Positions 24,714 through 33,669 of a DNA stretch of 64,000 bases are shown one piece after another. A program made the translations under genes and the position numbers. Position 1 is the first letter of the stretch, and each line of letters starts with the position of its first letter. Origin of the DNA: Robbsia andropogonis (GTDB lineage: Bacteria; Pseudomonadota; Gammaproteobacteria; Burkholderiales; Burkholderiaceae); assembly GCF_000970345.1 (NCBI RefSeq), contig NZ_LAQU01000024.1, forward strand, positions 1-64,000, read 5' to 3'. The notes under the pieces are model-generated. The model saw nothing but the letters and a program-made list of their open reading frames with translations. It made no database searches and was not told the origin of the DNA.

Positions 24714-25652
24714 ATGAACCTCGCCGACCTTCGCTATTTCATCGCTGTCGCCGAAACGGGCTTGCTACACAGGGCGGCGTCGGAAGTGGGTATGAGTCAG
24801 CCGGCGCTTACCAAGGCGATACGCCGGCTTGAGGCACAGTTGCATGTTCCGCTGTTTGACCGTACTCCCAAAGGAATGCGTTTGACGCAATTCGGTACGG
24901 CTTTTCAAGAACACGCGCGCGGTCTGGTGGCGGGCTTTCAGCAGTCCCTGAATCAAATCGAAGAATTACACGCGGGACAACTTGCAAAAGTACGCGTGGG
25001 GGCGGCCCCTGCCGCCGAGCCGTTAGTGGGTCGGGCTTTTTTGGCACTCTTGAGAAAACGTGCTGCAATGCGCATGGAAATCAAGGTGCAATTGTCCGAT
25101 GGATTGCTGCGCTCCTTGATCGATGGGGATATCGACATTGCCGTTTCTCCCCTTCCTAGTCAACTGCCAGACGAGATACGTGCTCGAATACTATTTGATG
25201 AACCAACATCCATTGTCTGCAGAAAAGGGCATCCTCTGTGTGCGGCAAGGGATGCGGTAACCCCGGTGGAAATAGCGGCTTGGACATGGATCCTGCCCTC
25301 GACGCACGTCTCGGCGCGTCAACGAATCGATGGCTATTTTAGGAAACACGCATTGGACGGACCCAATGTGCAAGTAGAAAGTACCTATGGATCACCGGTC
25401 GGCGTGTTCACGCTGATCGCGAATAGCGACATGATCGGGGTCTGCAGCGCCCAGCATCGGCCTATCGCGGAGCAATTGGGCCTCGCGGTCATACCGGCGC
25501 CTGATCTGCGATGGTCGCGCAAGATTGCTTGCCTCATTCGTAAAACAGGAAAACTATCACCGCTTACTCAGACTTTCATCGAGTACATTGAAGCGGAAGC
25601 CAAGGTCATGCGTAACAATATTGACGCGCGCGCCGCCGATAGCACCTGGTAG
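24714..25652 (+). CDS. LysR-family transcriptional regulator of the sulfur/amino acid operon
   Basis: The protein has 312 residues: an N-terminal helix-turn-helix (MNLADLRYFIAVAETGLLHRAASEVGMSQPALTKAIRRLE in the first 45) and an effector domain beginning about residue 90 (AKVRVGAAPAAEPL). It is divergent from the operon that starts at 24518 and should activate it. No strong ribosome binding site precedes the ATG; the candidate LysR box occupies that space instead. Confidence 0.9.
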   Translation: MNLADLRYFIAVAETGLLHRAASEVGMSQPALTKAIRRLEAQLHVPLFDRTPKGMRLTQFGTAFQEHARGLVAGFQQSLNQIEELHAGQLAKVRVGAAPAAEPLVGRAFLALLRKRAAMRMEIKVQLSDGLLRSLIDGDIDIAVSPLPSQLPDEIRARILFDEPTSIVCRKGHPLCAARDAVTPVEIAAWTWILPSTHVSARQRIDGYFRKHALDGPNVQVESTYGSPVGVFTLIANSDMIGVCSAQHRPIAEQLGLAVIPAPDLRWSRKIACLIRKTGKLSPLTQTFIEYIEAEAKVMRNNIDARAADSTW

Positions 25653-25772
25653 CGCCCGTCCCTTGGCGCCGGAACGTCATTCAACGCTTTTTCATCTATC
25701 AATGAACCGATCCAAAAGCCACTTGCGCTTTAGCAAAAGCGTGCCGGCAAGTCGTCCGGCTAGTGAGACGGG

Positions 25773-26507
25773 TCAGCCAGCAACGACGCGTAGCCGCAAC
25801 ATGCCGCCTGGTTCAGACTGAATCGCGAGGTTTGCATAATCCGGCACAGCCAGGTGGGGCGTATTGACCGGATGGTCGTGCGTTGCCGTGATGACCACGA
25901 CGTTGCTACCAGCAGCCTCGCCGGAGCGGACGCCGGCAGGCGCATCTTCCCAGACCAGGCAGTTCGGCGCAGTGAAACCCAGGCGTCTTGCGCCATGTAA
26001 GTAGGGATCGGGGGCTGGCTTTCCGTGCTGAATCTGCTCGGCAGTCACCAGTACGGGTGGGACGGCGATCCCGGCTGCATCCAGGCGCGCCAGCGCCAGC
26101 GCCTCGCTTGCTGAGGTAACGATGGCCCACCTAGTAGGCGGCAGGCTATTAAGGAAGCGCAAGACGCCTGGCAACGCGGTGACGCCGTCGAGATCGGCGA
26201 TTTCCGCCGCGTTCAGCCATGCCGCCTCTTTTTCGGGATCAGCACAGGTGGGGGCGAAACGCTTGACTGTGTCGATTGCCCGCACGCCATGAATATGCGG
26301 TATCACTGATTCAGCGTCCAAGCCCATTTTCTGGCACCAGGCCGTCCAGATCCGTAGCGTGGCGGGAATGCTGTTGATCAGCGTCCCGTCCATATCGAAA
26401 AGAAACGCGTCGTAGGCGCGGTCGAGCGTTGGATGCTGCGGAGCGATGTCAGGCATGCGATACCGTAAAAGTGGAAGGTCAACCGGAATTTTACCGTGTA
26501 TTAACAT
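25773..26507 (-). CDS. HAD-superfamily phosphatase (glycerol-phosphatase/beta-phosphoglucomutase-like)
   Basis: The protein has 244 residues. HAD motif I is FLFDMDGTLINS (about 34-45; nucleophile and acid Asp), motif II is IVTSAS, the motif III Lys is in QIQHGKPAPDPYL, and motif IV is VWEDAPAGVRS. A helical cap follows motif I. These features fit subfamily I phosphatases acting on sugar or polyol phosphates. GGAG lies before the ATG at 26507; a shorter start at MPDIAPQ is possible. It stands alone between a LysR gene and a small membrane protein gene. Confidence 0.85.
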   Translation of the reverse strand: MLIHGKIPVDLPLLRYRMPDIAPQHPTLDRAYDAFLFDMDGTLINSIPATLRIWTAWCQKMGLDAESVIPHIHGVRAIDTVKRFAPTCADPEKEAAWLNAAEIADLDGVTALPGVLRFLNSLPPTRWAIVTSASEALALARLDAAGIAVPPVLVTAEQIQHGKPAPDPYLHGARRLGFTAPNCLVWEDAPAGVRSGEAAGSNVVVITATHDHPVNTPHLAVPDYANLAIQSEPGGMLRLRVVAG

Positions 26508-26690
26508 CCGCTTCTCCGATCTGCGGCAGGTAGTGATGTCGGATACCGCTCAGGTTTGCTCGAACATGCCCGAACACACCCATCCTCGACCGTCCCGTAT
26601 AGCGGATCTGGTCGGAAATCTGCCTGATGTCGCTTACGATTTGCTATGCTACCAGCTGACTATACTACTTCGGCCTCGTGCCTGTTCGCC

Positions 26691-26882
26691 ATGCGCTTGC
26701 TGCTTGCCTTGATTCTCCCGTGGTTGCAGTTCTTCACGATCGGACGCCCTTTCGCAGGCCTGATTTGCCTCCTACTGCAAATTACCGTGATTGGTTGGAT
26801 ACCTGCCGCAATCTGGTCTGTTTATGCGTTGAGCCAATACAAAACAGACGAGAAAATTCGTGCTGCAACAAGCGGTCGTTGA
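26691..26882 (+). CDS. Pmp3/YqaE family small membrane protein
   Basis: About 63 residues, starting MRLLLALILPWLQFF. Two hydrophobic segments flank a short loop (LPWLQFFTIGRPFAGLI and LLLQITVIGWIPAAIWSVYAL), followed by a charged tail. This is the UPF0057/Pmp3 pattern; homologues are plasma-membrane proteolipids linked to salt and cold stress. The start at 26691 is chosen by family length; the frame is open for 15 codons upstream. No clear ribosome binding site is seen. Confidence 0.75.
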   Translation: MRLLLALILPWLQFFTIGRPFAGLICLLLQITVIGWIPAAIWSVYALSQYKTDEKIRAATSGR

Positions 26883-27168
26883 TTTCGGGCACACGATTCT
26901 GCAATTCAGGCGGCAACGTCAGGCAGAGAGCGCACGCTCGCCTCTTTCACCGCGGACTGCCTGATCGATTCGATACCGAACGGCGGCGTCACGGTAAATA
27001 GTCACCGCCGGCCCCCTTGTGACTCCGTCCGCCGATGCATCGTTGAGCGACAACATCGTTCGCAATATGGTGACGATTTCGGTCTTGCCGCTTTTACTAA
27101 AAATGCTCGCCACGTGGTGGCACCATCCTGGCACTACGGTTTCTTCAGTCGTTTGACATCGCATCCTC

Positions 27169-27981
27169 ATGATAGCCAAAACCGCTGCAAAGAAAGCCAC
27201 GCCTGCGCGAACGCGATGTGTTTGGGCCGGAACGGACCCGCAGATGCAGGCCTATCACGATACCGAATGGGGCAAGCCACTGCGTGACAGTCGCGCGCTC
27301 TGGGAGTTGCTGATGTTGGAGGGGTTTCAGGCGGGACTTGCATGGGTCACGGTATTGCACAAACGTGAGGCATTTCGCGCGGCATTCGCCGGTTTTGATC
27401 CGAAGAAAGTTGCGCGCTTCGGTGAAGCCGATATCGTGCGCATGCTCGGCAACGCCAGTATCATCCGCTCACGGGCAAAGATAGAGGCGACCATCCACGG
27501 CGCACGCATTTATTGCGAAATGCAGAAAAACGGTGAGGAGTTCGCCGATTTCATCTGGTCTTTTACCGACGGCAAGATTCTGCGCGGAAATGGCGTCACC
27601 CGATACGTTACCACCCCTCTTTCCGAGACCATTTCCAAGTCTCTGAAGAAGCGTGGCTTCAAATTTGTCGGTCCGACAATCGTTTACGCCTTCATGCAAG
27701 CCTGCGGTATCGTCGACGATCACGAAATAGATTGTTTTGTCGATAACCAGGTTGCAACACGGCAGTCGCACTCACGCTGGCGCATACGTGTCGATCGACA
27801 CGACCATCATGTCGTCAATTCGGTAACCACTGCGCGATACCCATCGACAAGGCCGTGGTTGCGACGCCTAGAATTGTCGACAGGGCCACGCTGGCGGTCA
27901 CCTCGGTTTCTGCGGTACGGTAGCGAACCGCGAAGAGGTAGACATTCGCCCCTATGGGTAATGAAGCAACAACGGCCATGA
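27169..27981 (+). CDS. tag: DNA-3-methyladenine glycosylase I (Tag) with an abnormal C-terminal tail
   Basis: This base-excision glycosylase removes 3-methyladenine. The Tag domain spans about residues 15-190: RCVWAG and YHDTEWG supply the first zinc Cys and His, and DDHEIDCF supplies the last His and Cys. LLMLEGFQAGLAWVTVL and RSRAKIEATIHGAR are typical. Tag proteins normally end a few residues after DCF; here the frame runs on for about 75 Arg-rich residues and overlaps the opposite-strand AEC gene by 167 bases. That suggests a lost stop or a frameshift near 27735-27760. The core domain is intact. Confidence 0.85.
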   Translation: MIAKTAAKKATPARTRCVWAGTDPQMQAYHDTEWGKPLRDSRALWELLMLEGFQAGLAWVTVLHKREAFRAAFAGFDPKKVARFGEADIVRMLGNASIIRSRAKIEATIHGARIYCEMQKNGEEFADFIWSFTDGKILRGNGVTRYVTTPLSETISKSLKKRGFKFVGPTIVYAFMQACGIVDDHEIDCFVDNQVATRQSHSRWRIRVDRHDHHVVNSVTTARYPSTRPWLRRLELSTGPRWRSPRFLRYGSEPRRGRHSPLWVMKQQRP

Positions 27982-28795
27982 CCTTGAAGGGTAGACCGGT
28001 CAGTCCGAGCAGCAAGCCGGTGACAATGAATACGGCGGGATGCACGAGATTTTTCATCACGGCAAGCGTGAATGCGGCTTTCAGCCCGGATGTGACGGGA
28101 CTGGACGCCAGGGTAACCCCTACCAAAACCAATGCCATTGGGGAAAATGCGTTACCGAGAATCTTAAGTGGCTCGTCGACCAGCGTGGGCACCGGTAATC
28201 CGGTAAGGCCATACGCAATTCCGCACAAAATGGGCAGCGGAATCGGGTGAAGGATCGAACCCTTCATCGCCTTGGCAACCGTACGCATCAAATGCCGCCA
28301 GCGCGCGACTCCAATAGGTACGGTAGCGCCTGCCGCGATCGCAAGCGCGGATCGTTCGTTGACGACGACGAACTCCAGCACGACCGTGACCATCGTCAGC
28401 ATGATGAAAGCGTGTACCGAGATGAGGGCGAACAACGTAACCAGGCCTGCGTCGCCGAACGCGATATTGACCAACGGCACGCCGATCATCAAGGTATTCG
28501 AAAACGTACTTGCTAGCCCCATCACTGCGCCACGACGATTGCGGCCTTGCTGCAGAAACACGGCAAAGAAAACAACCCACATGGCAAAAAAATACATTGC
28601 CACCGGACGGAAATCCAGTTCCGCCACATGCACCTTGCTCATTGTCCGGAAAAGAAGCGCCGGCGCGAGGACGCAAAAGACGATATTCGAGAAATCCCCA
28701 AGCGAGGTGGACTTGACCCACCCTACCCGTCCGGCCAAATAGCCGACGGCAATCAACAAAACGATGGGAGACAGTGCGTGAAATACGGCAAGCAT
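27815..28795 (-). CDS. Auxin efflux carrier (AEC) family transporter
   Basis: This is an inner-membrane protein of about 326 residues with roughly ten hydrophobic helices. GYLAGRVGWV early and STFSNTLMIGVPLV are AEC family features, as is a second inverted half with LPIGANVYLFAVRY. Bacterial members export or import malonate, malate or amino acids. It faces the tag gene and overlaps its abnormal tail. A Pot-type ABC operon lies 161 bases upstream on the same strand, but I see no functional tie. Confidence 0.85.
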   Translation of the reverse strand: MLAVFHALSPIVLLIAVGYLAGRVGWVKSTSLGDFSNIVFCVLAPALLFRTMSKVHVAELDFRPVAMYFFAMWVVFFAVFLQQGRNRRGAVMGLASTFSNTLMIGVPLVNIAFGDAGLVTLFALISVHAFIMLTMVTVVLEFVVVNERSALAIAAGATVPIGVARWRHLMRTVAKAMKGSILHPIPLPILCGIAYGLTGLPVPTLVDEPLKILGNAFSPMALVLVGVTLASSPVTSGLKAAFTLAVMKNLVHPAVFIVTGLLLGLTGLPFKVMAVVASLPIGANVYLFAVRYRTAETEVTASVALSTILGVATTALSMGIAQWLPN

Positions 28796-28956
28796 GGTGA
28801 CAGGCGCGAGGCGCGAAAAGCTCCCGTGCCGAAGCGATGCGGGGAATCAGGACGTCAGGGACGCGATCAATGGCAAAGAGTATCTTAAAAACCTCGCGGT
28901 GACCAATCGCGGGCACGCTATCGCATGCAAAAGCGGCACGCGCGCGCAACACATCA

Positions 28957-29856
28957 TTAAGCCGTTTTTTGTCGACGTACTCCCAACGCGCGCACCACAA
29001 ACAGTCCTCCTATCATTACTGTCAGCGAAAGGACTGTGGTCATCGTTCCCAATGCATAAATGGCTGGTGTCGTGACGGACGTCGTCAGCCCTTGTAATTC
29101 GAGCGGTAAGGTGTTCAAGTCGCCGATGGCTTGTGACGTCCGCGCGATCTCATCCCAGGACAGTGTGAAGCCGAACATGCCGACGCCGATGACGGCGGGT
29201 CCGATGATCGGCAGCACCACATGGCGGAAGCTTTGCCACGGTGTGGCGCCGAGGTCGCGCGCTGCCTCTTCGAAGGCCGGGTTGAATCGATTGAAAACAG
29301 CGAACATGACCAACAACCCGAAAGGTAAGGTCCAGGTTAGATGCGCGCCCAGGGCCGAGGTGTATAGGCCCATGGCCGTGGTGTAGTTATCGGCGAAGTT
29401 TTGAAAGCCCAACGCGGTGGCCGTCGATTTCACACCAAGATCGATCAGGCGAAACATCAGGCCGATACCGAGTGAAACGATGATCGACGGCATGATGAGG
29501 CTTGATATCGACAGATAGAACACTGCCCCCGCGCCGCGGAAAACTTTGCGGAAGGCCAGCCCCGCACAGACCGAGCACAACACGGTCAGCGCGGTCACTA
29601 CGAGTGCCAAGCGCATCGATCGGCCGAAGGCACCCCAGATATCCACGCCGCCGAGACCATTTGCCAAGGAACTGAACCAATGCAGTGACATCCCCCGCAT
29701 CGGGAATGTCAGCCCCCCTTCCGGCCCCTGGAACGACAAGATGAAGATCGTGATGACCGGCCCATACAGGAACAGCACGAACAGCGCGAAAATGGCGGCG
29801 AGCCCATAGAAACTGGCGGGCCGGCGTTCACGGACCGGCGCGACGCGGGATTTCAT
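28957..29856 (-). CDS. ABC transporter permease, PotC-like (spermidine/putrescine family)
   Basis: This 299-residue permease has six predicted helices beginning FYGLAAIFALFVLFLYGP. The EAA loop reads EEAARDLGATPWQSFRHVVLPIIGPA, the form seen in PotC/PotI-type permeases. It starts one base after the companion permease gene ends and is the last gene of the four-gene importer operon. It should form the heterodimeric channel with that protein. A substrate within the polyamine/opine-type class is likely but not fixed. Confidence 0.88.
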   Translation of the reverse strand: MKSRVAPVRERRPASFYGLAAIFALFVLFLYGPVITIFILSFQGPEGGLTFPMRGMSLHWFSSLANGLGGVDIWGAFGRSMRLALVVTALTVLCSVCAGLAFRKVFRGAGAVFYLSISSLIMPSIIVSLGIGLMFRLIDLGVKSTATALGFQNFADNYTTAMGLYTSALGAHLTWTLPFGLLVMFAVFNRFNPAFEEAARDLGATPWQSFRHVVLPIIGPAVIGVGMFGFTLSWDEIARTSQAIGDLNTLPLELQGLTTSVTTPAIYALGTMTTVLSLTVMIGGLFVVRALGVRRQKTA

Positions 29857-29857
29857 C

Positions 29858-30817
29858 TCACAACTCCTTTCGGATATCGACGGCGCGGGTCAACCCCCAT
29901 ACCATCATCAGCACGACAATCAGCAACACGATGGCGTTCGCTGCCGCTAGTGGGAATTGCAAATCGCCGGTCTGTACCTGAATCATCTTGCCGACAGATG
30001 CCACTTGCTGCCCTCCCATCACGCCGACCGTCAGGAAGTCGCCCATCGCGATCGTGATCACGAAGATCGATCCGATGACGATGCCGGTACGTGACAAAGG
30101 CACCACCACATGCCGCACTACCTGCCAGGGGGATGCCCCTCCATCGCGTGCGGCTTCGAGCAAACCGCGATCGATACGCATCATCGCGTTGAAGATCGGC
30201 ACGATCATGAAGAACGTGTAAAGGTGCACGAACGCAAGAACAACGGAAAACCGTGAGTACAACAGCCATTCCACTGGTTGATTGACGATGTGCAATCCGA
30301 TCAGCGCGTCATTCACCAAGCCGTTCCGGCCTAGTAACGGAATCCAGGAGATCATCCGAATCACGTTCGACGTCCAGAATGGAATCGTGCAAAGCAGGAA
30401 CAGGACCGTCTGCATGGCAACGGTGCGGACGTGAAACGCCAGAAAGTAGGCGATTGTAAAACCTAATACCAGCGTAATGAACCACGTAATGGCGGTCAGG
30501 CTTAAGGTGGACCAGTAGGTGCGGAGTGTGACGCACACATTTCCCGAAAAGCAGTTGTCGAAAACGGTTGCGTAATTCTTGAGGGTGAACGCCGGGATGA
30601 TCTGGTATTCATTGTAGTCCCAGAAACTGACAACCAATGTGATCACCAGCGGCACCAGGAAAAACACGACGAATACCAGCGTGAGGGGTGTCACTTGCAA
30701 CCAGGCTGCCGCTCTACGGCCCGTAACCCCGTACCTGTCGGCCATCTTTGCGGTGTGGACCGGGTCAGGCGCTCCGGCACCTGACCCCTGCGTCCCAGTG
30801 GATGCGGCTTCACTCAT
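29858..30817 (-). CDS. ABC transporter permease, PotB-like
   Basis: This 319-residue permease has an N-terminal cytoplasmic extension of about 40 residues, then helices starting WLQVTPLTLVFVVFFLVPLVITLVVS. The EAA loop is EAARDGGASPWQVVRHVVVPLS. The ATG overlaps the stop of the binding-protein gene by 4 bases. Pairing with the PotC-like gene and the adjacent family 1 binding protein identifies a polyamine/putrescine-family importer. Confidence 0.88.
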   Translation of the reverse strand: MSEAASTGTQGSGAGAPDPVHTAKMADRYGVTGRRAAAWLQVTPLTLVFVVFFLVPLVITLVVSFWDYNEYQIIPAFTLKNYATVFDNCFSGNVCVTLRTYWSTLSLTAITWFITLVLGFTIAYFLAFHVRTVAMQTVLFLLCTIPFWTSNVIRMISWIPLLGRNGLVNDALIGLHIVNQPVEWLLYSRFSVVLAFVHLYTFFMIVPIFNAMMRIDRGLLEAARDGGASPWQVVRHVVVPLSRTGIVIGSIFVITIAMGDFLTVGVMGGQQVASVGKMIQVQTGDLQFPLAAANAIVLLIVVLMMVWGLTRAVDIRKEL

Positions 30818-32178
30818 GCGGAGATGAACTCATTCCATTTCTGCACCAGATAAATGTTCTGGTCCATTACGGCATTCCAGCACGCTACTGCTCCCAGACG
30901 CTTGTCATAGCTGCCACCGTCGCGTACCGTACCGGCTTTTTCAAGCAATTGACCGTCGGGCGCATGAATGTCCTGCGTTGCCGGCTTGCCTTCCATCCAG
31001 TAATCCCATTCATAGGGCTGCATGAACTTGCGGGCGGTGTTCGTGACGCCGGGATAATAACCCTGCCGCATCAGGTAGGCGCCTGCCCAGCCATCCTGGA
31101 ACCAATTGATGAACTCATAGGCAGCGTCGAGCTTGCGGCCTTGCAACGTCTTCGGCAGACCAAAACCCGACGCCCAGCCGCGATAGCCCTCCTTCAAGGG
31201 TTGGAAGACGCAGGCGACGCCCATTGTTCTGACCTTCGTCACCGCGGGCGACCACATCGACTGGATTACCACCTCGCCCGAGGCCATCAGGTTGACGCTT
31301 TCGTTGAAGTCCTTCCAGAACGCCCGGAATTGACCGGCACGCTTCGCCTCGACCAGAATCTTGATGGTTTGATCGATCTCGGCCTTCGTCATATTGCCTT
31401 TGTCGGCATACTTGAAATGACCCTGCGCCTCGATCGCCATTGCCGCATCCATGATGCCGATCGACGGGATATTCAGCAGTGCCGCCCGGCCTTTGAACTC
31501 GGGATTCAGCAATTCCGCCCAACTGTTAATCGGCCGCTTTATCAGGTCTGGCCGGATGCCAAGCGTATCGGCATTATAGGTGGTCGGAATCAATGTCATC
31601 CATTCGGTGGGCGACTTGGATAACGTGGTACTGCGTTGTCCTTCCAGGAACATCACTTTCTTGGGTGCCGTACCCTGCTCACCCACTGCCTTGCCGGCGA
31701 CTTCACCACGCGTCAGCACCGTCGCGATTTGATCGGCGCTCTTGATTTTCTTGACATCCATTCCTTGCAGGACACCCGCCGGAATCAGCTTGGGCAGCGA
31801 AAAGTATTCGGTATCGCAAATGTCAAAGGAGTTCGGTTGCGTGATGATGCGTTTCGTCACGTCATCGGAAGTCAGCGAAATATATTGGATGGTGATACCC
31901 GTATCCTGCTGGAACTTCTTGGCGATGTCGGCGCTTTGATTGACGGCGGTGCCAACGTAGCGCAGCGTCACTTTTTCCTGTGCATGCACGTAGGGGAAGC
32001 CGATGATGCCTGCGCCGGCAGCGGCGCCCTTCAGGAACGTACGGCGCGACAGGCCGCCGGCACCGGCCTGCCCCGGATGCGCCGCACCTTGTTCACGTGC
32101 CGTCCCGGCAGCGGGACTGTCCGAGATCGCGCCCGATACGGCGGGCGATTCGAGGGACGGCGTATGGCGTTGCGTCAT
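30814..32178 (-). CDS. Extracellular solute-binding protein, PotD/spermidine-putrescine class, Tat-exported
   Basis: A periplasmic receptor of about 454 residues. An unusually long n-region of about 40 residues precedes the Tat motif SRRTFLKGAAAGAGIIG and a cleavage site near VHAQ. The mature part begins KVTLRYVGTAVNQSADIAKKF and is rich in aromatic residues near the C-terminus (QPYEWDYWMEG), like binding proteins for cationic or opine-type ligands. The ATG at 32178 has GGAG upstream; an in-frame TTG lies 12 bases earlier. It follows the PotA-like gene by 91 bases. Confidence 0.86.
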   Translation of the reverse strand: MTQRHTPSLESPAVSGAISDSPAAGTAREQGAAHPGQAGAGGLSRRTFLKGAAAGAGIIGFPYVHAQEKVTLRYVGTAVNQSADIAKKFQQDTGITIQYISLTSDDVTKRIITQPNSFDICDTEYFSLPKLIPAGVLQGMDVKKIKSADQIATVLTRGEVAGKAVGEQGTAPKKVMFLEGQRSTTLSKSPTEWMTLIPTTYNADTLGIRPDLIKRPINSWAELLNPEFKGRAALLNIPSIGIMDAAMAIEAQGHFKYADKGNMTKAEIDQTIKILVEAKRAGQFRAFWKDFNESVNLMASGEVVIQSMWSPAVTKVRTMGVACVFQPLKEGYRGWASGFGLPKTLQGRKLDAAYEFINWFQDGWAGAYLMRQGYYPGVTNTARKFMQPYEWDYWMEGKPATQDIHAPDGQLLEKAGTVRDGGSYDKRLGAVACWNAVMDQNIYLVQKWNEFISA

Positions 32179-32269
32179 TACGTTCTCCAAACGAGGGGAT
32201 CAGCGAAGAAATCAACAAAAATCAATACAATCCGAATGCATCATCACCGCGACATCGCATTGGCACGCC

Positions 32270-33337
32270 CTAAGCGCTTGCCGATTCCAACGGATGCGCA
32301 TGTTGCGGATGCCACCACGCCGTGACCGGCGCACCGATCGTGAAAGCGCTGGCGTCGAACGCATCGTCCGGAAGCAGTGCGATCAGCTCTGAATCCGAGT
32401 CACGGTCCACCATCGGCGACGAGGCGTCTGCCAATGACGCCGTTGGGGAAAGCGTCATGCGCAGATGGGTGCCTTGGTATTCAATATCACGAATGGCGCA
32501 GTTCAGGCCGGGTGCGGATACACTTTCACCGGTACCGTCCGGAGCCGACGGCGTCACGCGTATATGGTCCGCACGCACCGTCCAGTGACGGCCCTCGCGT
32601 GCCACCACATTGTGGCCCCCCAAAAATCGCGCGACGAACGCGGTGCGCGGTCGATTGAAAACGGCCTGCGCGGTGCCGAATTGTTCAATCACGCCGTGAT
32701 TCATCACAACCACGAGGTCGGCAAGCGCCAGTGCCTCTTCCTGGGAGTGCGTTACGTGTACGAACGTGATCCCCAATTCTTTCTGCCAACGCTTCAGTTC
32801 GGCTCGCATCTGCACGCGCAGGAATGGATCCAGCGCGGATAGCGGTTCGTCCAACAAAAGTACGCGTGGCTGGTTGAGCAGGGCCCGCGCCAGTGCGACC
32901 CGCTGCTGCTGGCCGCCCGATAACTGCGCCGGCAGCCGGTGCGCATACGGGCTCATCGAGACCAGATCCAGCAGCTCGGCCGCGCGCTTACGGCGTGCGG
33001 CTTTCTCCACACCGCGCATGCGAAGGCTGAACGCCACGTTGTCCAATGCATCAAGATGGGGAAACAGCGCGTAGCTCTGGAACACCATCGCGGTGCCGCG
33101 GGCGGTAGGCGGGGCGTCGGTGACGTTGCGATTACCGATCAGGATGTCGCCATCGCTGACTGCCTCGTGTCCGGCGATCATGCGTAACGTCGATGTTTTT
33201 CCGCAGCCCGAAGGCCCCAGCAGACAGCAGTACTGGTCGCCGGGGATACGCAGGTCGATGGCCTTGACGGCAACGGCGTCGCCATATTGCTTCGTGACGC
33301 TGACCAATTCGATATCGGCCGGTGCGGCGTGTTGCAT
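32270..33337 (-). CDS. ABC transporter ATP-binding protein, PotA-like
   Basis: An ATPase of about 355 residues starting MQHAAPADIEL. Walker A is GPSGCGKTS, the signature LSGGQQQRVALARALL, Walker B VLLLDEPLSALDP, and the H-loop VTHSQEEA. A C-terminal TOBE regulatory domain runs from about residue 235. The start at 33337 is supported by GGGGAG upstream; a longer frame to 33415 lacks such a site. It is the first gene of the importer operon and lies downstream of two inverted repeats. Confidence 0.9.
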   Translation of the reverse strand: MQHAAPADIELVSVTKQYGDAVAVKAIDLRIPGDQYCCLLGPSGCGKTSTLRMIAGHEAVSDGDILIGNRNVTDAPPTARGTAMVFQSYALFPHLDALDNVAFSLRMRGVEKAARRKRAAELLDLVSMSPYAHRLPAQLSGGQQQRVALARALLNQPRVLLLDEPLSALDPFLRVQMRAELKRWQKELGITFVHVTHSQEEALALADLVVVMNHGVIEQFGTAQAVFNRPRTAFVARFLGGHNVVAREGRHWTVRADHIRVTPSAPDGTGESVSAPGLNCAIRDIEYQGTHLRMTLSPTASLADASSPMVDRDSDSELIALLPDDAFDASAFTIGAPVTAWWHPQHAHPLESASA

Positions 33338-33669
33338 CGATCGCTCCCCAAAAAGCGTCGGCATGGAGGTGCCGGTGCAGGCATCATGGAATGTCGGCCA
33401 GCAAACGCAAGACATATGCCACCGTTGCCGTTGCTCCCTCTTTTACCGCAAATACTTGCGGTAAAGCCTTGTATTCACGAGGATTGTGCGACTGCATTTT
33501 CAATCGTCGACGATCTCGCATGTAAATTGCTGACGATTGAAATGATGCGATGTATGCGGGCGTTTTATGAGATATCGGCACGATCGTGGTGCAGTGATGC
33601 GCATGGATGGGGCGTCGTGCACAGGCACCGGTCCGACCATATCCTTCTTTTTCTGGATTTCCTTACATC
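33338..33669. promoter_or_regulatory. Divergent control region with two inverted repeats
   Basis: Between the potA-like operon and the deacetylase gene are TTTACCGCAA/TTGCGGTAAA with a 4-base spacer (33442-33465) and TTTCAATCGTC/GACGATTGAAA with a 23-base spacer (33498-33508 and 33532-33542). Both are perfect. They are good candidate operators for the GntR protein encoded at 34698, acting on both directions. Confidence 0.6.

Noticed and set aside
26919-27167. Small minus-strand frame between yqaE-like and tag genes
   Set aside because: No ribosome binding site, no recognisable motif and a start that would overlap the tag start region. The 286-base gap is better left as non-coding.
28164-29000. 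Minus-strand frame of 278 codons
   Set aside because: It is out of frame with the AEC transporter gene, lacks hydrophobic pattern and has no known motif.
30748-31623. Plus-strand frame of 291 codons
   Set aside because: It is antisense to the Pot-type binding protein gene and has no domain I recognise.
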